Source: Adiantum capillus-veneris (lineage: Eukaryota > Streptophyta > Polypodiopsida > Polypodiales > Pteridaceae). Taken from it: a DNA stretch of 64,000 nt. Position 1 is the first letter of the stretch. Every line of letters starts with the position of its first letter. The stretch is taken from NCBI GenBank assembly GCA_014529385.2, contig CM043945.1, forward strand, positions 142,144,241 to 142,208,240, read 5' to 3'. Made by a program: the position numbers and the translations under genes. The notes beneath the pieces were generated by a model. It did no database searches. It was not told the origin of the DNA and saw only the letters and a program-made list of their open reading frames with translations. Shown here one piece after another: positions 34,571-46,346 of the stretch.

Positions 34571-35398
34571 TTACTCCTTCCCTGGACTTGTAGCATCCAA
34601 CAAAAGTTTCTTCACCTTGCTCGCCATAGACCTGTACACCCTGTGCATTAAAGTCTCTTCTTCACCCTGTACATGGATAGATTCAGTAAGATACTGCCGC
34701 TGTCTCTTTATGATATCAATTATTTCTTTGTGGCATTCTCGCTTTGCTATACCAAGGACCTTGCCCAAGGTAAATTCCACCTTACTGTTTAGAATCCTCT
34801 CTTCCAAAACCTTTCTGAGATCCGTTGCTGCCTCTATATCGGATTGGAGTTTGTAGACCGGACCCTTTGCTTTGGATTTTGTTGAATCCTTCTTCTTTTC
34901 TTTAGAGGCTTCTTGCATAGGCACTTCGGGGACAGCCATCTGTTGCGAGGAAGGTAATCTAGGAGGCATTGTGTCATTTCTACCTCCACTCCTTGTTGCT
35001 CGCTTTGAAGGCCCTTCATCCCCATTCTCGCACCTACATTTCTCTTCAACAATGGCCTCATTCGCTTGAAATTTGGAAATATATGCATGCACTGACAAAG
35101 AGTCCACAAGGTCATTCCAACCTGTTTCAAGCCAAATGCAATCTCCAGCTTCATGTAAAACCTCTGTAGTCATTTTACCCTTCATAGCAGACTCTATAGC
35201 GCATGGCCATAGCTCTCCAATACCATTAGATTCCTCTTCTCCAACCTTGACTGATCCTTTTTTCTTAATAGGATCCACCTTCAATCCATAGGCGGTTGCC
35301 TCAACCATCAAGATGGCATGGCTAGTAGCCATGTCCTCAACTAGTTTCTTCATCCCGCCTTTGCCAAAGTTTGTTCCCAAGAGCTTACCTGTTTCACC
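34571..35398 (-). pseudogene. element A Gag-protease linker
   Basis: It is in frame with Gag. It starts GTNFGKGGMKKLVEDMATSH and includes a basic spacer and KLQSDIEAATDLRKVLEERI, then LGIAKRECHKEIIDIIKRQR. The parallel region of element C is highly similar (LNSKVELTLGDILGIAKRES), which shows this linker is a conserved part of the lineage. I know of no enzymatic function for it. Confidence 0.7.
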
Positions 35399-36325
35399 TT
35401 AAGTGAATTTTCCATCTTTGAAGAAAACGAGCTCCTTTGTCAAAGCGTCTTTAAAACTTTCACAATCCCTCCTTCCATGGTCAGTACTATCACACCATAT
35501 GCATCTATTGACAAAGTCTTCTAGCCTTGTAAGCTTTAACTTGAGCTCTTGCATTCCCTTGACAATATCATCTAGAATGGACTTGTCACTCTTTGGAACC
35601 ACAATAATAGGCTTTATAGGACTCTCGCAAACACTTGGGACTTGAGTAGGGTTAACTATCATCTTGTCTCTTCGTTGTTGACGCTTAGTTAGTAGCACAA
35701 TGGCGTCTTCAAGATCATTCCAATTAGTCTTTAAGCCTTGTTCCGCATCCTTATCCTCAACTAGTAGCTCTAGTTTCTCTTGAATCTCTTTACCTGCTGC
35801 CTGCAAAAAGATCTCTATCTTCTCTGAGTTTAGCGTAGTCTTTTCAGTCCTTGATAGTTGATCATAACTGTGTTCAAATTCCCTTAGGAGTTCGGTAGGC
35901 GAGAGCCCCTCTTTTGGCCAAACTACCCACTCTAAGAAAGTCCTCTTTGTTACCCTTTCGGAGTCCTCCATGAAATACTCTTCCTTCAAGGCTAATTTGA
36001 ATGCTTCCCAAGTTGCCCCATGCTCATTTCTAATTCCCCTTACATGCTCTCCAATCTCGGGAACCACAACAAGTTCAAAACGTTGCACCATCTCTGCTTC
36101 GGGCACTCGATGAAGCTCCATCTCCTTTACATATCCACAAAGATACTTTGGTACATATTTACCTTTAAATTGGTCCAATTTCTTCACCACAGATTGAAGC
36201 GCTTTGGTTGAGGAGAGCTCCCTCCTTTCTGCAGCTTGCTGCTGCTACATAAACACTGCAAAAGCTTGAAACATTTGCAATGTGACTGGATCAAACCAAA
36301 CCCCTTGTTTCTCTTGTTGCTCCAT
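35399..36325 (-). pseudogene. element A Gag with CCHC-like knuckle
   Basis: The ATG at 36325 gives MEQQEKQGVWFDPVTLQMFQ. A TAG at 36245 interrupts a Gln-rich stretch, after which the frame is open. A helical Gag core follows (WEAFKLALKEEYFMEDSERV, LREFEHSYDQLSRTEKTTLN). Near the C-terminus CIWCDSTDHGRRDC is a C-x2-C-x4-H-x4-C knuckle that would bind RNA. A TAA at 35399 ends the piece, but the next section continues in the same frame, so Gag and the downstream linker were once fused. Element C has the same arrangement. Confidence 0.8.
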
Positions 36326-36390
36326 AGCTTTAAACCTTTCTTTTGATACCTTCAATGAAGCTTTTGAACCCTCACCCTAGAATACTTCGC

Positions 36391-36403
36391 ATCGGGTTCA
36401 CCA
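36391..36403 (-). promoter_or_regulatory. candidate primer-binding site, element A
   Basis: TGGTGAACCCGAT begins with TGG, as expected for pairing with a tRNA CCA end. The same TGGTGAACCCGA sits beside the LTR of element C (51397-51408). Which tRNA matches was not determined. Confidence 0.5.
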
Positions 36404-36409
36404 AAAATG

Positions 36410-37413
36410 TGTCAAGAAGTGCGCAGTGCGACTAGGAAAGCGTCGGGCCTCTGACTGTGAGGATTCGTAGCAAAATCAAGCAAGGCATAGACGATTTGAA
36501 GCCAAAAACACACTAGAAAAGAAAAAAACTCCAGCCATGAAAGATCCACTTTGAAAAATAACCAATACTAACTCAAAACTCTTGTGTGTGTGAAGAATAG
36601 GTGTAGCCTTGCTCCCAATTTCACAGATCCAGTGCTCATTCGACCTGTTAAAAACCCTAAATTTATGCTTTGATTCTTCGTCATTACCATTTCATGGAAG
36701 CTTCAATACTTCATTGGAGAAGCCCAAGTAGTTATTTGAGGAGGGGAAACCCTAATTGGAGCCCTCACAGCCTCAACCATGTAGTGGAAGAAGCACGGGA
36801 CTGCACTAACACCCTGTAAAGGAATGGCTGTATCTCCCCGCTCATGTGTCCAAATGAGCTCATTCTTGGCTCTAGAAGTTCCCACACAGCTTGAGAAATA
36901 ACTCCAATGTCGTTGATGTGGCATTTTTAGCTATTTTGAGCATTGTTTAGGCTATTTTTGACCATTTTTAGCTCAAAAATATCACTTTTTGTCCGTAAAA
37001 AGCCCAAACGAGCTGGAAAAAATCCTATTGGGCTCAAATTTCATGTTGAACTTCATTTTCCCACTTGGTAAGCATTTTGGACACGTCTTTCATGCCAGCA
37101 CATGAAACCTGCTATTTTTGGCCGAGATTGCCCGCATTGAACTTTCTAGGAAAAACGAGCGTGCTAGTTCGAAACACTTGACATTTGTACATTCTTAAAG
37201 AAAATTAGGTATATATATATGTGAAAAAGAATTCCATGGCGCCACGTGTAGGGCCTCGCCCGCCCGGCAAGGTATGTACACGACTGCAATCGTGACATTC
37301 ATTTTCTCGTATATCACACTATGTACATTGTAGCATTTGGTCCCACACATCATAAACATTAAGACTGAGGTAGATACTTCAATTTCACATTATAAACATG
37401 CCATGGCACGACA
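36410..37413 (-). repeat. element A right LTR (5' LTR in element sense)
   Basis: It is 1004 bases long, with the same ends as the left copy. Six bases inside the element from this LTR lies the candidate primer-binding site TGGTGAACCCGAT (complement of 36391-36403). Confidence 0.92.
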
Positions 37414-37739
37414 CCGTACTTATCCACGTGCAAGTATTGACCCCATTCGACCTCTTGACGCCACTAGATGCCATCTGACGCACCTGCTTACCTCATGTCG
37501 TTGGCCCGCGGATAGCTTCCTCGAGAATTTTTACGTGCCACCAACTCCTCATTATTATGAAAAAAATACACTGGTACTAGTGATGATGAAAATCGATGCA
37601 CTATGTACATGCTGTCCTACCTGTACACATCTGGTCTCCACGCAACCACCTGGCCGTGGAAAATGGGCAATCCTTTATTCGATGCTTGATGCATTGTATG
37701 TACATATGCGCAATCACTTCTTCCAAAAAACTCCTGACA
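37414..37739 (-). repeat. element B left LTR, part 2
   Basis: It resumes CCGTACTTATCCACG and runs to AAAACTCCTGACA, matching 40974-41300 of the right LTR. The uninterrupted right LTR reads GTGTCCGTACTTATCC across the point of insertion. Confidence 0.92.
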
Positions 37740-37767
37740 TAATTTGCCCATCCTCTAGCCTGGTAGA

Positions 37768-39510
37768 TCATTCATGATCAGCAACAGCAAAAAGAGACAT
37801 GAGACTCACCGTGTCACGGGTCTCCTCATCCCTCACATGGATTACTTGTTCTGTAGACAGCTCACCTTGCTCCACCATCATTAACCTGGCATGATACAAT
37901 TTAAAACACAATCCATTTACCCTTGACTTATGTAGAATCCCATCCAAGTTAGCCAACTGATATGTACCATTTGAAAAACACTCCACTACCTTGAAAGGGC
38001 CTTCCCACTTAATTTGAAATTTCTTTTGGAAGGTGTTGTCCAGCTTACTGTTGTAGCGCAAAACCAATTCATTCTTCTTGATACCCTTACTTTTGACCTT
38101 TTCATTTAACTTTGCCAAAGCCTTATCCTGCACCTGCCCATAATGTTCCAATGCGCTCATCCTATCCAGCTGAACCTCTTGTAACTGCAAGAGCCTCTCT
38201 TTGAATGCATCACTAGGCGGCCCAAGCAACTTCTCTAACATCTTTATTGTAGGCAACTCTACCTCCACAGGCAATAGTGCTTCCTTTCCGTACACCAAAT
38301 GAAATGGAGTAAACCCTATACCTGTCTTCACCGAAGTACGGTAAGCCCATAATGCTCTAGGCAATTCCAAATCCCAATTCTTTCCTTGGTGCTATGTCAC
38401 TTTTGAAAGAATTTGTACCAACTCACCGTTGAATCTTTCATTTAAGCCATTACACTGCAGGTAAGAAGGAGTGGTATGCTGATGCCTAATCTTCATCTTT
38501 GCGCATAAAAAGTCTAACAGTTTATCTCTAAATCCTGGCCCCTTACCCGAAAGTAGCTCCAATGGCACCCCAAACTTGCAACATATTTCATCATACAATT
38601 TTCCACATCCTTTGCAGTGAACTATTTTACTGCTATAGCCTCTGCCCATCTAGAGAGATAGTCCAATGCAGTCAAAATATAGCTTTTGCCCCTGCTTGTG
38701 ATAGGTAACGGGCCTATTGCATCAATTTCCCACTTTTCAAACACATCAAATGCCATAATGGTTTTTCGTAACTCTGGCTTCAACACTCTCTTCCCAAATG
38801 CTTGACACCTATTGCAAGACCTACACCAATGGTGAACATCCTTGTGCAAACTAGGCCATACATACCCCTCTTGCAAAATTTTATGCAAGGTGATCTTTAG
38901 AGCAAAATGGCCGCCATATGCGCCTTCATGATTCTCTTCCAACACTCTGTAAAGCTCCTCCCGCCAAGGTACACGTATCAACACGAGATCAGCCCCTTTC
39001 ATGTACAAGACATCACCAATCAATTTGTACCTGGATGCTCTACGCACAAAGCCATACTTCTTAGACTTCTGAATGTCCTTTGGAATGATTCCTGTTAGCA
39101 AAAACTCCTCTTCTTGAGCCAAACTTTCCCGTCCATGATAAAGAGGTAAAGTGGTCCTAAACACAAATAGCTCCCCAATCATGCTTTGAGCTGCTTCATG
39201 TGCCTCTCCATTTAGAGCACGTTCAATGTGTTTGATGCTCCATGCTTCAAACTTTTTTAACTGGCCTTTAATTCTGAAACACATTTCCTTCAATGAGGTG
39301 TTCTTGCTCTTCCACACACCCAGCGCTTGCTTCACAACTAACAAGGCATCACCTTTTATGCTCAACCTTCTAATCCCATGCTTTAAACAAATGTGTAATC
39401 CGGCTTCCAAAGTAGCATATTCAACCTCATTGTTACTATGTGCATCCAATTTGAACCCTCTCTTACATACTAGCTTCCCCCTGACTTATCCTCTGATTTT
39501 GCTAAAATTC
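37768..39510 (-). pseudogene. element B RNase H-integrase (5' part of pol deleted)
   Basis: The frame begins mid-RNase H (CKRGFKLDAHSNNEVEYATL, then LSIKGDALLVVKQALGVWKS). It continues into an H2C2 zinc finger (HEGAYGGHFALKITLHKIL ending WCRSCNRCQ) and the integrase core (KWEIDAIGPLP, LTALDYLSRWAEA). After a frame change near 38635 come LSGKGPGF, where SDRGPGF is usual so the second catalytic Asp is lost, and CNGLNERFNGE with the Glu. A third frame (38370-37768) has MELPRALWAYRTSVKT and WEGPFKVVECFSNGTYQLAN, the C-terminal domain. Gag, protease and RT are absent. This is a Ty3/gypsy domain order of the archaeal-type RNase H class. Confidence 0.88.
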
Positions 39511-40156
39511 AGTAGCATAACAGCATAAATGGCTCAAAAGACCAAAAACCAAGCATCATGACTTGGAAAATTTTTGGCAGAGTTTCCCCAGAAGTAGAGT
39601 AGTAAGAACCCAAAATATAGATTATATATGTATGCATAAATTGCCAACAATAGAACTCGAGCATCAAGTAGGAATCAGTAGTACATAGCCTATGGCGAGG
39701 TCACGAAAAGGGTGCTCCATCCACCTGTATCACCGAAAGGATCTCACATTTGAGAATCCCCCAGCTCAATAAAACCTCACGCTATCGACCATCTGATCAC
39801 GAAGGCTGATGCAAATCTCGTATAGTCAAGTCTCAGAAATGACTATCTTCCAGACCAAGTCTCAGAAATGGCTGGGACTGCCAAAAAAAAAACCAAGTAT
39901 GGCTCCACAAAGGCGTACAATGGCAATTTCCACAAGTAACGTACAATACTAGCAGACAATGCGCTCAAACAGGCGCCAAATGATGCATACCCACGACAAT
40001 TGCATGTGACTTCTACTGTCAGTATATCACTCTACTCTAGCTACCTGTACCTGTACCTGTAACCTGTAACCTGCAACCTGTAATCCCGAATCTCGAAGCT
40101 TGAAGCTCGAAGCAGAAGGTACTCGAAGAAGATCCTCCGTGGGGGCGCCAAAAGAA
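39511..40156 (-). other. element B 5' internal remnant, non-coding
   Basis: Between the primer site and the truncated RNase H there is no gag or RT. Only short stretches remain, plus a tandem run of ACCTGTA-like units at about 40045-40083. An internal deletion of several kb is the simplest explanation. Confidence 0.6.
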
Positions 40157-41300
40157 TGTGAGCAATATGGAAACACACAAAACGCCTCTATAATGACCCG
40201 ACACACACTCTTGGGATGATATACACACACACTATGGGGCACCACTCAGCTTACACAACCCACCTGGCCGAGACAGGGAACACACCTATGGAGTGAGAGG
40301 AGAGAGACTACCCATTTACCCACTCCACACAGAGACACACACACACACACACACCCAAAAAACGCATCTCAAAAGAGGAGAATTTCTGATGTTTAGATAC
40401 AGTTGAGCTTGGGCCAACACCAATGGGGCAAACAACTCACATAATCTCGGTAAAATATGCCAAATACAATCACAAATTGGAACAGAAGGTTCGCTCATAG
40501 GAGAAACTTACACAGCCAAAAAAACAAAAAAACGGTGAGGAATTTGGCAAAATGAACAGTTCCATCGCGTTTGGAACGGCCCAAAACCCCAGTCTACAAT
40601 GTCAAAGTGCTCAAATCCGACCTCGGATGAGTAGTTTACGGCCAAAACAGGCTCCAAAAACAGCAAAAACACAGTTGCGGCTGTTCCTCCTCTTCTCTCC
40701 ACATTTTTTCTGGTCTTCTCTCAATTTTTTCAGTTCCCACACTTATATTTATTACTTGGTCACCCTTGGCCTTTTAGTTGACCTCAAACGGACCCCGAAC
40801 ATGCCAAAAAGTGGCCTCACAGTGCATAGTTGTCACCCTCCTGCATCCATCCACACACCTGGCACTCAACTTTTTTCAATAATGCATCCCACAACCACGT
40901 GAAGTGGCCCCCAAATATAGTCCTCATTATGACCTTTTTGCATAATTATCACAAGAAAACATCCACGTTGTGTCCGTACTTATCCACATGCAAGTATTGA
41001 CCCCATTCGACCTCCTGATGCCACTAGATGCCATTTGACGCACCTGCTTACCTCATGTCGTCGACCCGTGGATAGATTTCTCGAGAAGTTTTACACGCCA
41101 CCAACTCCTCATTATTATGAAAAAAACACACTAGTACTGGTGATGATGAAAATCGATGTACTATGTACATTCTGTCCTACCTGTACACATGTGGGACCCA
41201 CGCAACCACCTGGCTCTGGAAAATGGTCAATCCTTTATTCGATGCACCATGCATGTGTATGTACATATGCGCAATCACTTCCTCCAAAAAACTCCTGACA
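40157..41300 (-). repeat. element B right LTR (5' LTR in element sense)
   Basis: It begins TGTGAGCAATATGG and ends CTCCTGACA, 1144 bases. Next to it inside the element, TGGCGCCCCC (complement of 40141-40150) is a candidate primer-binding site resembling the TGGCGCC type of several plant gypsy elements. Confidence 0.9.
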
Positions 41301-42129
41301 CCGCCTTGTAATTGGATACATTATCTGTGAAAATTGCAGTTACATTCTTTGGTCCACCTGCCTTTGCTATAGTGCACTCATATATCATTGCTAGATAATC
41401 AATGGTCTTATCTTTTAAAGAGGTGTCAATAGACCCTCTTGATGAGTGGCTTCTTCTGACGGTTGGTTCATTCTACTCTATAGTGCAACCATATGCAGGA
41501 ACAAACTTCACCACCGTGCGCTTGAGGATGGTTTCAATAATGTGTTTCACTTTATTTAGATACTCTGTTCTCATCTTATTATAATCAGGAAGAATGGTGG
41601 CCCTTTTTGGCCGTGCTCATTAAAGCATCTTGAAATATGGGGTTGCGCATAGCATTGAATGGTATACCACATACCACAAAAGCTTGCATCCATTTCAAGT
41701 GCAACTCAAGCAACTTTTGCTTATCTATCGCCTCATACATCGTTTGACCATTGGATGATGCTTTACTAGCTTTAGTTGAGCTAGGATTTGCTGCTGCTGA
41801 CGTCGAAGCATGCTCGGGAAAATGCGTTGACTGAGGAATCTGAACATTTGCTTCCATAGGCACATGCTATGTCCTCTCATTGATAAATGACATTTCTTTT
41901 TAGCTGCAAGAGTTTGCTTTGCAATGCGAGTGTACTTTGGCAATCTAACATGAATATCTCTTGGCGACACCTTATACTCGAACACATTACCAGAGACTTT
42001 AAACAAATGCTCTTTGATTCTCGTCGCATTACCACTAAACTCATGGCCGCATGTATTGCATTCCAATTGAGATGTATTCTTTCGAGCACGTAGCTCATGT
42101 ACGTAATTCCACTCATGTCCTTTCACCAT
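41301..42129 (-). pseudogene. hAT transposase, 5' half with BED finger
   Basis: The N-terminus has a BED-type zinc finger: WNYVHELRARKNTSQLECNT, CGHEFSGNATRIKEHLF, with Cys-x2-Cys and a downstream His. After a frame change near 41870 the DUF659 start appears (LKWMQAFVVCGIPFNAMRNP, IFQDALMSTAKKG). Further left on another frame are SLKDKTIDYLAMIYECT and KNVTAIFTDNVSNYKA, where element B cuts in. The rest of the gene is at 27480-28577. The finger would bind the transposon ends. Frame changes and a TAG near 41475 show decay before or after the insertion. Confidence 0.85.
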
Positions 42130-42988
42130 GCTGACAGATAAATTTCAGTGGTCTGCCAGATCAACAAATCCACTTGTTAATTTCGAAGTCAAAATTAAAT
42201 CAAAGCAAAAAACTTCATGAGCATCACCCTATCGATCAATATAGTGATCAAAATCTGTCCACACTATCAGTTAGTATCACACTCCATTATGACAATAGAC
42301 AATAATAGTCTTTGCATTCTTCAATAAACTCATGTCAATCAAATTATATTTTGATGCACTAAATAACTTCATCACTTCAAACAAAAAATTTCAATCACAT
42401 TTCACTATATCAATTCATCTAAAGTGCAAGCTTTTGGCTTTCACACATTAGGATAATCGATTTTATAATCCGTTGCACTATATCAGTTTATCTAAATTGC
42501 AAGCTTAAATCTCTCACACGTTACGATAATCAGTAATGTTGATCAAATCTTGCAATTGATTCTCAATGAAAATGGGATTAATTGCAATATTTGACACTTT
42601 TCATATCTATATGAAGTGCGAACATGAAGTTCTCACACTACATGGTAGATCTTTGAAAGCTTATCCATCTGCATTTGATACACGTGTACGATTAGACAAC
42701 ATGATAGACATACCAATCCAAAAAAAGATAATATAATATCAATGTATTTGGACATGACATTCCTAAATTTTGATTCCAGTGAGAGCATATTGTGATGACT
42801 CTACATAGACAACATAATTTCTATCTATATTCACTTTGAGGTGAGAAAGTATCTGCACGTCAAAATTGAACTGGCCTAAATAAAATTGACCTCTATTCTA
42901 TTATATTTTGCTGACAGATAACCTCATGTGAATGTACACTCTACACACAATGATAATCTCTAAACTGTATCCTAAATCCATTCCACGT
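42130..42988. other. AT-rich flank of the hAT gene
   Basis: No gene was seen. It contains two related stretches with GCAAGCTT next to CTCACACRTTA (about 42427 and 42500). The hAT terminal inverted repeat could lie here but I could not identify it. Confidence 0.35.
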
Positions 42989-45054
42989 TGTTGGGGGATA
43001 ATTGTGCGAAAGGTGAGCCGGGAAGGCACCGGGCCCCTGGCTGTGAGAGGTGCGGAAAACAAGGTGTAGCAGATACAATTTACCGACAGTAGTATTTAAA
43101 AGAGGCAGTCCATTTAATTACCAGTTAATTGACAAAATCCATGATTAATCGATCACTAATGGAGCTTAAATTCTCTTTACAAGAAGAAATCCTGGCTAAA
43201 ACCAGGTGCTAAACAAAAAATTTGATGGAATTCTGCTTACTCTGCCTTCTGCTTCCTGATTCGAATGGTCACTGCTAACGGTTTGAGATTAGGCTTTGTT
43301 TTGGCTTACGGCTTGGCTTGAGGGATTAAGCTTGAAGATTAAGCGAGCTTAAGAGCTTGTAGACATTAATAGGAATCCCGATTAAGCTTAAGAACTTCTC
43401 AAGATTAACTTCCTATGAGGAGGAAGAGGTTAAGAATTTCCGGCTATGGAGATTCGGAGATGGAGATTAAGAAAATAGAGCTTAAGACCTCGTATTAAGC
43501 TTAAAGCTATGGAGGTTCGGAGATGGAAATTAAGAGGATGTATTAAGAGCTTAAGAGTATTCCCCAATTTTTCTTCCCGTGAGGAGGAAGAGAGCTTAAG
43601 TCGAGCTCGATTATCAAGGGCTTCAGGGTTTGGAACTTAAGAAGATAGAGCTTAAGAAAGGAGTTCTCCGCCACTAAGGAGATTATGAGGCCTCCATTTC
43701 CTTGAACCCCCACGTCCCCTTTTTTGTGCATGATATATCTATTTTTAGCCATCCCATTAGCGACATTGCTAATGGGAATGGCTGCTTGATGACGTGGTAG
43801 ACAGGCGGATGACCAGCACAAAATCGTGCGGGAGAGGTGCCAAAATTGTTCGCGCTGGCGTTATGAGCCTTTTTTGCTCTGCAGAGAACTCATCCGAGCT
43901 CCGTAGTGCCCAACGCCTCTTCTTTCTTCCCTCCTGCGCCTTCTGCGCGCTGCCACGCCATGGCATCCCCTTAGTTTCACACTTTTCTTAGGTTTTAAAA
44001 CAAACCTCTTTTTGTTTTACCCATTGGGCGGCCATATTCTAGGCCCTTGGGCGGCCAACCTTCCTTCATAAGGGCACCACACCTTTTCTTTTACAATTAA
44101 GGTGGCCCCTTAACAACGGCCGGCCTAAAAACCCCAATGGCTTGGGCGGGTTGCTTAGTGGCATGGCCTTTGTAAGGGCCTCACCACATTTAGTACACAT
44201 GTCGGCGAAAGCAATGCCAAGCACATTCATTGGGTGGCTTTGCTTTGGGTTGACACCCCATTAAGCATACATATTGGCAAAGCACTGCCAAGCACCGCAT
44301 CGCCAAGCACGACAACTGGTTTTCAATGGAAATATCCTCATGAATTTTATTGCTCATTCTAGTGTTGCGGACCTTGCCGCAACCCATTAAGATGCAAAAC
44401 CCCTCGACTTCATCCATAGCTGTGTTGAAATTTCTTGCTATAAGCAAACTCCAGTAAATAATTCTTGTCAGGTTTAACATATCAACCAAACCATTGCTGC
44501 ATGACGTCCCGAAACTTGGTCAATGTCAAAATTTCCCAAATAGCACTTCGATCGAGCTGACTAGGGCGGTTCGAACCTGGCCCCTGGTGATATTTAAATT
44601 GGCCATATCTTGCCAACTGAAACCCCGATTGACAAACTGAAAAGACCGAGATGCTCCTGAAAGTGAGCACTTCGGACTCATGCATTCATATCACTTTCGG
44701 CCTTTTATCAACAGGTGCTCAATCCGGTACAGATCTGCTACTGACTCAACTTTAAATTGTCATAACTTCTTACCTATAGCTCCTATCGACGAGCCGTAAA
44801 GACAGGCCAGTAGAGAACATCGAGCACTGCAGTTCTAGGGCACAATACCCCATGCGTGTTCACTTCAAGCATAACACTTTTTAATGTCATTAAGGAATGT
44901 TTTGGCTCTTTCAGCCGCATTTGACATACATTCTGCATTGAACTCGGCCTGCAACCAGCCCTTAATCACTGTTCATTAAACATATAAGCTTCAAACAAAC
45001 TTAATGTGTATTTTCCTGACATCTTTCTTTGCATGGGAGTGAAGTTGCACGGCA
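42989..45054 (-). repeat. element C left LTR (3' LTR in element sense)
   Basis: It is 2066 bases. It contains an unusually dense set of TTAAG/CTTAAG words at about 43316-43660 and repeated GAGGAGGAAGAG and GGTTCGGAGATGGA blocks. Beyond its end inside the element, AGAGGGGGTGAA on - is a good polypurine tract. Confidence 0.92.
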
Positions 45055-45101
45055 TTCACCCCCTCTGAACCTGCACAGCCTCTGGTCTGTGCCAATTGCA
45101 C
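45055..45101 (-). promoter_or_regulatory. element C polypurine tract and 3' non-coding
   Basis: AGAGGGGGTGAA on - lies directly against the 3' LTR. The rest of this short stretch has no coding sequence. Confidence 0.65.
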
Positions 45102-46346
45102 TTAATCAGCTTCATTAAAATCATCTTTAGACATATCATCTGACGTATACATAACACGATCCTCTGGAGGTGGATCTGAATGAGAATCTTCAAGAAAAAT
45201 CTCGCCTTCTCGCTTCTTGAACAACTTGATTCTTTTTCCTGCAATAGGCACTTTAAGCATAGTACCATGTATTTCACACAATTGATATGTCGCATTATCA
45301 AAAACATGTTGCACCACATATGGTCCAAACCACCGTTTCACCATTTTCTGCATAGCAGAGTATTGGTTCTCCAAGCTACGGTCATAGACAAGTACCCAGT
45401 CACCTTCCTTGATAGCATGTGCTCGTAGTCTATGCTTTCCATCAAATGCTACCTTGTTCTTCAATCTTGCCTCCTTAAGCTTCTCTTTGGCCTGCTCAAT
45501 ATCCTCTTGACGCCTCTCAAGTTGCTGAATACATAGAGCAAGCAAGTCTTCAGTAGACATACCTTCTTCCCATGGCATTATGGTCCAAGTTGTAACTGCT
45601 TCCTCCGTAGGCATAATGGGTTTCTACCCATGCATCAATTCGAATGGCATAAATCCTGTAACTGAACTGTGAGTAGTGCGATCAGCCCACAAAGAAAATG
45701 GCAAGAGTTTAGTCCAATCACCAATATGTCCTTCACACGCCTTTGCTAAAGCTTTAACAATAGGCGGATGTCCTCTTTCACTCTTACCATTTCCTTCTGG
45801 ATTATATGCTGTGGTGAGGGCGAGCTTATTGCCCATCCGAGCAAAAAACTCCCGAGATTCATCTGCGTCCAGCTCTCCTCTATCTGCAGTAATTCTGCCA
45901 ACACATCCATACCTAGAGATAACATCTTCAAGCAAGAACTTGCATACTGATTTGGTAGCTTTGGTACGCAAAGCTCTGCCTTCCATCTGATTAGTAAGAT
46001 CTTCCCTGGCAAGAAAAATATATCTCATCTGCCACACTCCTACTGGCATTGTAATAAGGTTCACCACCCACTTGTAGTGCATAGCTAGTGGATAGGTGGG
46101 ATGCAACCCATCTCTATGTCGCACATTAGAGTACTGTTGACATATTAAGCATGATTCCACAAATTGAACCACATCTTTATACATACCTCTCCACCAATAT
46201 CGGTCTTTAATTTTGACAAAGGTTGCCCAGGCTCCTCTGTGTCCAGCCCATAGACTTTCATAAAACTCTTTAATCACCTTCTGTTGGGTTGCTTTGTCGC
46301 AAATAACTCGTTGTGGTACCCCCCCGGGCGCTTCGGTTGCTTCCAT
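45102..46346 (-). pseudogene. element C integrase, first Asp changed
   Basis: The H2C2 finger is FYESLWAGHRGAWATF with FVESCLICQQYSN. In the core, KWVVNLITMPVG has Asn where element A has the first catalytic Asp. GRITADRGELDADES and NPEGNGKSERGHPPI keep the other two acidic residues. TAG 45624 replaces a Gln codon before KPIMP. The C-terminal part (45614-45102) reads IKEGDWVLVYDRSLENQ and RWFGPYVVQHVFDNATYQLC and ends with an acidic tail. Apart from the stop, the frame is continuous. Confidence 0.9.

Larger units (their letters stand above)
29357..37413 (-). mobile_element. LTR retrotransposon A (Ty3/gypsy), inserted in LTR of B
   Basis: Two direct repeats, TGTCAAGAAG to GGCACGACA, at 29357-30384 and 36410-37413 bracket a gag-pol on -. 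The order protease, RT, RNase H, integrase is Ty3/gypsy. It sits inside the left LTR of element B. Over the first 250 bases the LTRs differ at roughly one position in 20 by eye, so the insertion is not young. Flanks CTGC and CCGT would be a 4-base duplication with two changes. Confidence 0.92.
28578..41300 (-). mobile_element. LTR retrotransposon B, inserted in hAT gene
   Basis: On + the element starts TGTGAGCGGGATGG and ends CTCCTGACA. Flanks CCAC (28574-28577) and CCGC (41301-41304) look like a 4-base target duplication with one change. Removing it rejoins the hAT frame (VSNYKA to AAGRAIQ). Its left LTR is itself split by element A. The interior (37740-40156) contains only RNase H, integrase and the C-terminus, so B is a deletion derivative that would need help to move. 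Confidence 0.9.
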
